Positions 28,013 through 35,925 of a stretch of DNA of 64,000 bases are shown piece by piece. Position numbers and translations under genes: made by a program. How positions within the stretch are numbered: the first letter of the stretch is position 1; each line of letters starts with the position of its first letter. The notes under the pieces were generated by a model. The model was not told where the DNA came from. It saw only the letters and a list, made by a program, of their open reading frames with translations, and did not search any database. This stretch comes from Rhynchopus sp. YZ270_cl-10 (lineage: Eukaryota > Euglenozoa > Diplonemea > Diplonemida > Diplonemidae): positions 1,054,001-1,118,000 of the forward strand of contig OZ037861.1 of the NCBI GenBank assembly GCA_964035575.1. The letters are read 5' to 3'.

Positions 28013-29098
28013 ATGGACATCACAGGACACTTTGAGTCTGCAAGCTGTGTGATAGAAGTGGACGGGAGCGACACGCTTGCACAGGTGAAGGGGAAGCTTC
28101 TTGCGGAGCTTGGGGTGCCACGTGCTCGGCGTGTTGGTGTGCGGATGAAAGGCGGTGGCGACATCGGCAACGACGACTTGCGCATCTGCGACACGGAGAT
28201 GGATGAGGGATGTGCCGTTGAGCTGTTCCGCACTGGTGCCAACATCATTCCTGGGGTGATCAGGCAAGGTTTGGATGGCATGTCGGAGTCGGTTACGCTC
28301 TCTCCGTGTGATAGGTACCTTGCAGTGGTGTGGGGTGGGAGAAGAAAAACGCACGTGTCCATCTTCGACACGGAAACACATGGGTGTCTGTGCCGGTTCC
28401 GGTGCTTCTCTGCTCGTATGTTCCCAGCATTCTCACCTTGCAGTGAGTGGATCTCATGCATCAACAAGGACACGAAGCGTGCTGAAGTTCGTGAAGTGAA
28501 GACAGGTGCATTGAAGCACTCCTTTGGAGATGCAGGTGATGACAGGTTTGCCACGGCATGGTCACCCTGTGGAACAAAGCTGTTGTCGTCCTGCAGCAAG
28601 GGTTTGCAGGTGTGGGACATTGCAACAGGCGTTCTTGTGCATGAATGGGACCACATTCACACTCCCAACCTGCTTGTGTCAGGCGACAAGGTGGCGAGGT
28701 TTGTTAATCGCATGACTGTGTGGGACTACACAACAGGGGTGGAGGTGCTTGATCTTACATTCCCTCCTCCTGCTCTTGGTTACGCGGCACTGACACCAAA
28801 CCAGCGTTTCATTGCAGCGTGCTACAAATGTGTGCGTGTATTGAACATCGAAACTGGTGAATGTGTATTTGAAGATGTCTCAGAAAACACGTGGCGTGGT
28901 ATTGCTGTGTCGAACGACGTTGTTGCTGCCCGCTCTTCTGATACATTGTGCCTGTGGTCCATCTCAACAGGGGAACAACTCTGGCATCGTAGTTTCGAAG
29001 GCGAGGCTCCTTGCCTTGCAATCAGCAGCTGCAGTAGTGTGGCGGTGTACGGGGCGCATGGGAGTGTTGAGATTGCTGACATCTCACACCTGTCTTGA
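28013..29098 (+). CDS. Ubiquitin-like/WD40 protein, unit 3
   Basis: Encodes 361 residues; Ubl 1-75 and seven blades. It shares the WGGRRKTHVS-type loop with unit 2 but the last blade (YGAHGSVEIADIS) with unit 1, so it looks like a mosaic. Its own differences are HIHTPNLLVSG, NRMTVWDY and TFPPPALGYAA. One to three residues are lost or gained in loops without upsetting blade cores. Intact frame. Most likely the product of repeated duplication and gene conversion within the array. Confidence 0.9.
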   Translation: MDITGHFESASCVIEVDGSDTLAQVKGKLLAELGVPRARRVGVRMKGGGDIGNDDLRICDTEMDEGCAVELFRTGANIIPGVIRQGLDGMSESVTLSPCDRYLAVVWGGRRKTHVSIFDTETHGCLCRFRCFSARMFPAFSPCSEWISCINKDTKRAEVREVKTGALKHSFGDAGDDRFATAWSPCGTKLLSSCSKGLQVWDIATGVLVHEWDHIHTPNLLVSGDKVARFVNRMTVWDYTTGVEVLDLTFPPPALGYAALTPNQRFIAACYKCVRVLNIETGECVFEDVSENTWRGIAVSNDVVAARSSDTLCLWSISTGEQLWHRSFEGEAPCLAISSCSSVAVYGAHGSVEIADISHLS

Positions 29099-29756
29099 AC
29101 CCACTTCCACAAAACGGAAAGATGCCATCTTATTTTCACCTCATTACCTACATGGTGTCACTGGGCCGAAATATCGGGACCGAAAGCTCGGTCGTGCATG
29201 CCTAAGGGAACAGCCCGCGTTGGTGGGTCCCGCGTTGGTGGGGGTAGTCGATCTGTGAACGGTCGAAACAGGGGGGAGGTATAATCATCAGCAAAGCTGA
29301 GGTGGCCAAGATAGCGATCTTGTTATTTTTTTTGGATGTGTGCGTTGCACCGCATCCTTTCGCTTTTGTCTTTATTGTCTTTATTGTTTTTATCCACCTG
29401 ATTTTTACCCCGCGTTTTGGCGCGTATAGGACCGTATAGGGTGCGTATAGAACGTATAGGGCTGAATCCCGTTTTGTTTTTATACCTACAAGCGTAGCTT
29501 AAAGGAGAAATAGTTCCTCAGATACGGTCGCCAATCACCCCTCCAACAGGGTAATTGAGCAATCAACGAAAAAACCTTTTTTCCTTTTACTTACATATCA
29601 GAGTTAGTATTTTTTAGGGGTAAAATCAGGTGGTTGTTTGCAACAAAAAGGAACAGTAGTGGCCCTTTTGTCTTTACTGTTTGCGGGGATGGGGAAACAA
29701 CAAAACGGAAAAGTAGGAGTGCGGTTTCAATTTTTGACATCTCACACCTGTCTTGA
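29099..29756. other. Intergenic insertion in the WD40 array, with inverted repeat
   Basis: Interrupts the regular array. CCACCTGATTTTTACCCC at 29394-29411 is mirrored at 29617-29633 (one base shorter), bounding a MITE-like segment of about 240 bp that holds four CGTATAGG repeats (29424-29465). A hairpin GACCGAAAGCTCGGTC lies near 29179. No target duplication found. No gene. Confidence 0.5.
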
Positions 29757-30060
29757 ACCCACTTCCACAAGAGGAGAGGTGCCATCTAATATTCCGTCCC
29801 TTTCCTGCACCTTGCCTGGGTATCTCCATGCGGGAATATACGCAAAGATAGATGCAGGTGTCGCTCGTGTGGAGTGCCGTTCTGCTGCGGCTTTTGCACA
29901 ACTACCCCGTCATGGTATGGGCAGGTGGGAGGGGTGTAACCGGGAGAGGAGTTATCTCTCTTGTTTTTGCAAAAAAAAAAAAATGACAACACATCTCGTT
30001 TTCCTTCACAAACACCACCCACCCCTCTTCTACCTTCCCTCACAGAACAGAGGTACTTCC
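29757..30060 (+). repeat. Remnant of a fourth WD40 unit (promoter only)
   Basis: The 3' flank and promoter module recurs here almost unchanged, down to ATGACAACACATCTCG and CTCACAG, but no Ubl-WD40 gene follows. After CAGAACAGAGGTAC the sequence changes to a C-rich leader for the cyclase-like gene, which may therefore use a borrowed promoter. Confidence 0.6.
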
Positions 30061-30247
30061 CCTCCCCCTCTTTCACACACAAACCTGCACCCTACCCACC
30101 ACCCCCTCCTCCCCTTTCTGGGGGAGGTACCTCGCTTGCCCAACGCGTTGTGGTTTTCCTCTTTACTACTCTTTCCTGCCCTCCCCCTTTGCCCTTCAGC
30201 AAAACATTAGTTTTTTATCGAGAGTTTTTTTGGTAGAAATTTAGGAG

Positions 30248-32476
30248 ATGAGGGTGCCTACATGGCTTCCTTTTGTATTGTCGATTAGCGGATTGGTAGC
30301 GGTGGCTGCAGTAAGCGTTTTTGAGGTGACACGACGGAATGCTGAAGATTCAATAGGCTCTGTCTCGAGAGAGCTCTCTCAACAGATCATCGGAAGAGCC
30401 CACCATAGTATTGAAGTGGAGATTCTTGGGGTCGTCGCGTCGCATCTCAGCGGCATGAAATACGGGGTCGAGCTGGGGAACTACCACCTCCGTCTCTGCG
30501 CTGCGCAAAAGACACAGAACGGGATTGCACACAAAAACGCATCCTCCTTTGCCGCACTTGACATTTACATAGACGAGACAACACAGGAAGGCTGCATCGT
30601 CGACACCGAAGGCAATTCAGTCGCACAACTGCTCCCAGACAATACCCTACGCGTTGCTAAGCTGGACCCCCGCAATGGCCATTTCAACCACACCTCTGGG
30701 TTCAACGTTCCCATTGACATTCCAGGTCGTCCTTATTATACAATACTCTCCGACAGTGTAGGGGTCAAAGCGGTTCAGATGGACCATCCGGTATGGTCTC
30801 CGGTGTTTGTCAGTATTAACCCGAATATTGCGTCTCCAGGTCTGCAAGTGGCATTGACGTGGCCGGTGTTGTGGGGGAATGGTTCATTGCGTGGAGGAGT
30901 GGTCTCATCCGCGGCCCTGAGGGATCTGGATTTGGCACGATATAAATTGCAGCATAACAGTGTTGTCGCAATGGTGGAGACCAACCATATGCTGATTTCA
31001 AGCACAACCCATTCCGCCCCATTTTACGAACACCCCCCGAAAAGTCGTGCCTACGTGAGATACACCCTACGGTCCTCGGGGTCTCAGTTGTTACAAAAAA
31101 TTGGCGAGATGTTACCATTGCCTATCTCGCAGGTAATGCTCCAAGCTGATGTGGATGCTGGCGAGGTGTATTGGGTGCAGACAGCATGGGTGCTGAGCTA
31201 CAATCTAAAATGGGTGATTCTGGTGGCCATCCCAAGGGAGCGGTTCTTCTCCAAAATAGACGCAAGCAATGCAACTACCCGGATTATCGTGGTGTGTCTG
31301 GTGCTATCAGCGATAGGAATGGCGGTGCTGCTGTCTGCAGTCTTTGTGTACCCCCTTCGGCGTGTTGCGAAGGCTTTTGACAGCCTTTCAGAAATGCACA
31401 CTGATGCAGTCCACGTGGCGCGGATTCCGCGCAACAGTGTGTTCAGTGAGTTCAACTCGTTGTATAATGGATTCTGGGATTCGATTCGCATGATCGAGAA
31501 TGCACGCACATTTCTCCCCGTAAAGCAGGACAATGAATGCACCGATGAAGAAGAGGAGGAGGAAGGTGACATCAGCCCCTTAGGACATTCGATGGCGGAG
31601 TCGCGCTCTTCACAGAAGGAGCGAGAGAGCAGCAGTACGGCAGCGAAAAATCAGTTTCTCGGGTTGGGGGTGCGTTGGCATTCGTCCGCTGTGTGCGTTG
31701 TGCTCGATGTCGACGATTTTGAGTGCACAGTACTGCAGGATCGGATGGGCGCACAACGTACCTTCGAGCACTTCTTCACTTCAGCGCATCTTAGTGCAAT
31801 ACACTTTTCAGGACGCCTCGCGGCAGTGCTCGGAGGAAAGGCTGCCATCGCCTGGATGGGCGCTTGCGACCAAAAGGAGAAGGCGATCCGCTTTTCTCTC
31901 TCCGTTCGCAAACATATAGTTGTAAACAGTGGGTTCTCCGAGGTCAGCATGGGTGTTTACATTGGGCGATCGTTCTCAGGAATCCTTGGAGACAATACGT
32001 CGCGCCACCAGGTGGTGGGCAGCACGCTGTTAGACGGTGCCTCCGCAGCAGCAGGGATGTCACGTCGTCTCGCTCTCCCTTTAGTAGTCGCCAACCCGAT
32101 TCTTTGGAATCTCCCGCAGGCGGAGGCGTACCACGTCTCTGATGTGCTCTGTGCAAATTATCAGACCATAAACACTCAGGGGGTTTCGTACGTAAAAGCG
32201 GTGGATAACCTCAAGGATGGGGAGTGGATGTACCAGCTGCAGGCGCTCAACCGGAAGGCCTCGACCCTACAGAATGCGCAGCTAAAGGCGTACTTCATGA
32301 TGAAGTCTTCAGGGCAGATGCAAGAGGCTGAAGCAGAGCTGCGCCGATTCGCTGAGAACCTTACAAGCGAGGAGAAGACTTTCTGGAAAACGGCGCTGTC
32401 AATCCTGCAGGACCCCGCCTGGGGGGTGTCCACAGAAGCCGTCTCGTTGGCTCAGCCGCAACCCGATTCATCGTAA
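30248..32476 (+). CDS. Two-transmembrane receptor-like protein with degenerate class III cyclase domain
   Basis: Encodes 742 residues. A membrane helix at about 6-25 is followed by a large extracytoplasmic region (about 30-335) of Cache/PAS-like layout with NHT and NGS glycosylation sites. A second helix at about 345-370 ends in PLRRV and a HAMP-like linker, then an acidic stretch (DEEEEEEGD, about 429-437). Residues about 475-640 resemble an adenylate/guanylate cyclase fold: VVLDVDDFE at strand 1, GVYIGRSFSGILGD, and RHQVVGSTLLDGASAAAGMSRRL. The second metal aspartate of GDG is replaced (VLGGKAAIAWMG), so cyclase activity is doubtful. Likely a membrane sensor whose output domain works by binding. 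Neighbours give no pathway. Confidence 0.75.
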   Translation: MRVPTWLPFVLSISGLVAVAAVSVFEVTRRNAEDSIGSVSRELSQQIIGRAHHSIEVEILGVVASHLSGMKYGVELGNYHLRLCAAQKTQNGIAHKNASSFAALDIYIDETTQEGCIVDTEGNSVAQLLPDNTLRVAKLDPRNGHFNHTSGFNVPIDIPGRPYYTILSDSVGVKAVQMDHPVWSPVFVSINPNIASPGLQVALTWPVLWGNGSLRGGVVSSAALRDLDLARYKLQHNSVVAMVETNHMLISSTTHSAPFYEHPPKSRAYVRYTLRSSGSQLLQKIGEMLPLPISQVMLQADVDAGEVYWVQTAWVLSYNLKWVILVAIPRERFFSKIDASNATTRIIVVCLVLSAIGMAVLLSAVFVYPLRRVAKAFDSLSEMHTDAVHVARIPRNSVFSEFNSLYNGFWDSIRMIENARTFLPVKQDNECTDEEEEEEGDISPLGHSMAESRSSQKERESSSTAAKNQFLGLGVRWHSSAVCVVLDVDDFECTVLQDRMGAQRTFEHFFTSAHLSAIHFSGRLAAVLGGKAAIAWMGACDQKEKAIRFSLSVRKHIVVNSGFSEVSMGVYIGRSFSGILGDNTSRHQVVGSTLLDGASAAAGMSRRLALPLVVANPILWNLPQAEAYHVSDVLCANYQTINTQGVSYVKAVDNLKDGEWMYQLQALNRKASTLQNAQLKAYFMMKSSGQMQEAEAELRRFAENLTSEEKTFWKTALSILQDPAWGVSTEAVSLAQPQPDSS

Positions 32477-33722
32477 TACACAGGAATATTCAGTCGTTTT
32501 TTTTTGGATCTCCCCAAATTATTTTTGCATTTCGAGACAGGCCGTGCCAATGTAGCAGGGCTGTATCCCTCTGACTTTCGATCAATTTTTAAAAAACTAA
32601 AGGCAGTCTACCTGCTTAACCCAAAGTGGAGGAATTTTTGCAGATAGCCATGCAAAGGCCTGCTAGCAGATTTGCCTTCCGGCAACTCTCAGGAGGTTGT
32701 TATTTTATTTTAGGAAGACACTGCCACGTGAGTGCTTTGTATTTTCAAGCCTTTTATTTTTTAGTTGTATTTTGCTTTGACAAAAAAATTGTTGGAGTGG
32801 AGCTGCCTCAGTGGCAACCCACACACAGTTGTTGCAAATACCCACCCGCCCCTAGACCTTAGAGTATGCTGCTCTCAGACAGTTGTATGAGTGGTTCTTC
32901 TATCGGTATACACAAAACCCCTCATGTTTTGTTTAGATGTGTATGCACGTGAGGCATAATATTATTCATCTATAAACAACCGACTTTTTTCTTTATAAGT
33001 CAAACGCAGTTGACAGCGGAAAATGCTACTGTCGCTCCAGCTGTTTTCACCCCCCTCATTTGTGCTCCTCCCCTCTGGTGGAAGCGTACAACTAACAAAC
33101 CCTCCGTTTTCGTTTTCCCGTTTTTCCTGTGTGAAGATAGTTATTGACACCCGTAGTATTTTGTGAGCGCTTTTTTTTTTTTGGCGGATGATTTTTTGGC
33201 GATGCATAAGCAGAAATACTTCTTTTGGTGGGTTCCTCTCACTCTAATGTTTCTGTTCTTTGACTGAAGGTTCCGATCTTGAATCTGGATTCCTGGAATA
33301 TGACGGCACACTTACACAAAAAAAAAAAGAGAAGCAAAAAAGTTGTCCAGATGGGAATAAAAACCCCCAGAATATCAAAAGAATCTCTCCATTCCCCCTT
33401 TTTGTTATCAGATGTAAACCACGAAATGGATGGCTGGGTGTCCCCGGTACAGCCGGGTCATTGTACCAAGGTACACTGTTTCACGAGAGGGCTTTGTATT
33501 TCAACTCTACTTTGTTTTACAACCGATCAGCTTCGCTATTATCCTCGCATTGTCCCCCCCCCCCAATGCATGCTACCTACTGGGTCTCTCCCTCCCTCCC
33601 TCCTTCCTTCCCCAACACAAAACCCAGTCAAAACACAGTCCTTAAGAACTTTTCCCTTTTTCTTCTTCTTTTGAAAGGGACTCACAATAGAACGACACAC
33701 AACGTCCGCCTCCCCGGACAGC
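32477..33722. other. Intergenic with three hairpin copies
   Basis: Hairpins at 32713-32765 (loop CACGTGAGT, ATTTTCAA), 32935-32985 (TATG, loop CACGTGAGG, CATA, then ATTCATC) and 33469-33530 (TACA ... loop CACGAGAGG ... TGTA, then TTTCAA). The phrase CTAACAAACCCTCC at 33094 recurs at 24961. The last 60 bases before 33723 are C/T-rich with TTGAAAG, probably the UTR of the mannosidase gene. Confidence 0.55.
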
Positions 33723-35330
33723 ATGTCGCGGGTGGGTGACGACGATGTGGGCGTGTGGAGCTTCAAGCAGGTGCACGCGCAGCTGCTGCAGGTGTCGCTC
33801 CCGCTGCGCTCCGCAAACCCTGCGACGGTGTTCCTCCTGGCGCTGGCCGTCGGGGTGTGCACGGCGACTGGACTCTTCTCTAGCACATCCGCGCCGCCAG
33901 AGGGCTACGCAGCCATGCACACCTCTGTCCCATTGGTCACCGAGACATCGACCCCCGAGACGACAACACAGCACACCGACAACACCACCCTCGCGTTCAG
34001 ACTGGAGCGCGTCCGAGAAATGATGCAGCACACCTGGGCAGGGTATAAGGAATGCGCCTGGGGCCACGACGAGCTCAGCCCGGTGTCGTGCTCGCACAAC
34101 GACAAATGGGGTGGGTTTGGCATCACGCTGGTAGACTCGCTGGACACCCTGATTCTGATGGGGATGACCGAGGAGCTTGCGGAGGCACGCCGGTTTGTAG
34201 CGGAAATCAATTACGGGGCAAGCGATGCGGGCGCGCTGTCGGTGTTTGAGCTGACCATCCGGCATGTGGGCGGGCTGCTCAGTGCCTACACACTAACTGG
34301 CGACAAGCTGTATTTGGACAAAGCCGTCTCTCTCGCAGACCTTTTGCTCCCTGCGTTCAACACCCCCTCTGGTGTTCCCGTCGGAGAGTACAATATGTAC
34401 ACAAAACGCTACAACATTGACCGCGCGAATCCATGCCTTGCCGAAGCGGGGTCATTGCAGATGGAGTTTTCGTACCTCAGTATCATCACGAATAACAGTG
34501 TGTATGCGGATACGGCGAATCGATTTTTCGAAACGGTATTCGATATGCAAGAGAGCACCGGGATTGAGCCGATCAAGGATTTGGTACCTCTTCACTTTAA
34601 TTCATTTTCCGGCGACTTTACGGATGAGCTGATCTCCTTTGGTGGGCAGGGTGACTCCTATTATGAATACCTACTGAAGCTTTGGATTCTGGACGGCAAA
34701 CGCGACCCATGGTTGCGGAAGATGTACGACCGCAGTGTCGCCGCAATGAAACGGCACCTAATCTTCTACACACGCAACGAAGGGGTGATGTACCTGGCAA
34801 ATTCGGACCACGGCGAGGCTGGGCACACTATGGAGCATTTAACCTGCTTTGTACCAGGCATGCTTGCCCTCGGTGCGGAAGGACCCGCAGATTTGAATCT
34901 AGCGGAACGTCTGGGAGAGACCTGCCACAAGATGTACTCCTCAACCGCATCAGGGCTGGGTGCGGAGATTCTATCCTTCGAACCACATACAGATGAGTTT
35001 CTCTCGCAAGATGCGTCATACATTTTACGCCCTGAAACACTCGAAAGCATGTTCCTCCTCTGGAGGAAAACAAAAAATCCGAAGTACCGTGACTGGGCGT
35101 GGGATATGTTCTTAGCGATAGAGCGGAACTGCAAGACGACGTACGGCTACTCGGGGGTGACGAATGTTGATATGAGAAGGGGAGGGGCGCTGGACGACCG
35201 GATGGAGTCCTTCTTCATTGCGGAGACGATAAAGTACCTTTTCCTCATCTTCTCTGATGACGATGTCCTGGACCTCAATGAATACGTTCTTACGACAGAA
35301 GCACACCCCTTCAGGATACAAGAAAACTGA
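33723..35330 (+). CDS. Class I alpha-1,2-mannosidase (GH47)
   Basis: Encodes 535 residues with a short cytoplasmic N-terminus, one membrane helix at about 37-55 and a luminal stem, i.e. a type II ER/Golgi protein. GH47 enzymes trim alpha-1,2-linked mannose from N-glycans with Ca2+. Visible signatures in order: NDKWGGFGITLVDSLDTL near 125-142, FELTIRHVGGLLSAY near 180-194 (catalytic Glu and Arg), GDSYYEYLLK near 310 (catalytic Asp), YILRPETLESM near 437-447 (catalytic Glu), and TTEAHPF near the C-terminus (Ca2+-binding Thr). All key residues appear present, and length is normal for Golgi/ER mannosidase I. The PF-type ending argues against the ER-degradation EDEM branch. Confidence 0.93.
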   Translation: MSRVGDDDVGVWSFKQVHAQLLQVSLPLRSANPATVFLLALAVGVCTATGLFSSTSAPPEGYAAMHTSVPLVTETSTPETTTQHTDNTTLAFRLERVREMMQHTWAGYKECAWGHDELSPVSCSHNDKWGGFGITLVDSLDTLILMGMTEELAEARRFVAEINYGASDAGALSVFELTIRHVGGLLSAYTLTGDKLYLDKAVSLADLLLPAFNTPSGVPVGEYNMYTKRYNIDRANPCLAEAGSLQMEFSYLSIITNNSVYADTANRFFETVFDMQESTGIEPIKDLVPLHFNSFSGDFTDELISFGGQGDSYYEYLLKLWILDGKRDPWLRKMYDRSVAAMKRHLIFYTRNEGVMYLANSDHGEAGHTMEHLTCFVPGMLALGAEGPADLNLAERLGETCHKMYSSTASGLGAEILSFEPHTDEFLSQDASYILRPETLESMFLLWRKTKNPKYRDWAWDMFLAIERNCKTTYGYSGVTNVDMRRGGALDDRMESFFIAETIKYLFLIFSDDDVLDLNEYVLTTEAHPFRIQEN

Positions 35331-35499
35331 AGAAGTGGTATAGGGTTAGATAATAATTTGGGAAGAAGGGTGGGTTATAGGGGTTAGGGGGAGGGGTAAG
35401 CTTGGGGCCTAGGGCATTTGAACTAAAAGGGGTGGGGAGCGATGGGGCAACATAACTTAATATAGTAGATGCATGCATAGGGTGAGGGGGCGTGGTTGG

Positions 35500-35629
35500 C
35501 TACACGACGGGACCCAGTGACAAGTGACAAGTGAAAATGACAAGTGATTTACCTACAGCCAGTGGAAAGTGACTTGTCATGACAAGTGACTTATTTTGTC
35601 ATATTATGACACTGGGTCCCGTCGTGTAG
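35500..35629. mobile_element. 130-bp MITE with 20-bp terminal inverted repeats
   Basis: CTACACGACGGGACCCAGTG at 35500-35519 is perfectly mirrored at 35610-35629. The interior is built of TGACAAGTGA-type repeats in both orientations. No target duplication longer than 2 bases is clear. Lies between the mannosidase and beta-lactamase-like genes (35331-35925 otherwise shows no gene). Confidence 0.75.
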
Positions 35630-35925
35630 CAGAGTACATGGTTGGGGTTCACCCAGGTGCACCGGTCATGTAGTAACTGTCAATTCACTTTTAAATTTTT
35701 GTAAGACTCATGCATGACAACCGAAGAACACGTCTTTCCTGTTCCAGACGTATTTGCATAGTGCGGAAAAAATAAATTGCGGGGAGGGGGGGATGAATTA
35801 TTTAACAGGACTAAGAAAGGACCACTTTTTTTTGTCAGATTCCCCCCCTCCATATGGACCGTATTCACTTCAAATGCCATCCCTTTCACCTTCAGGACAT
35901 AGCCTCCCACTTCCCCCCTTCCACA

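Noticed and set aside
29230-29275. Hammerhead-ribozyme-like core (CTGTGAACGGTCGAAACAG)
   Set aside because: The conserved CTGATGA is absent and the required three stems do not form around GAAAC.
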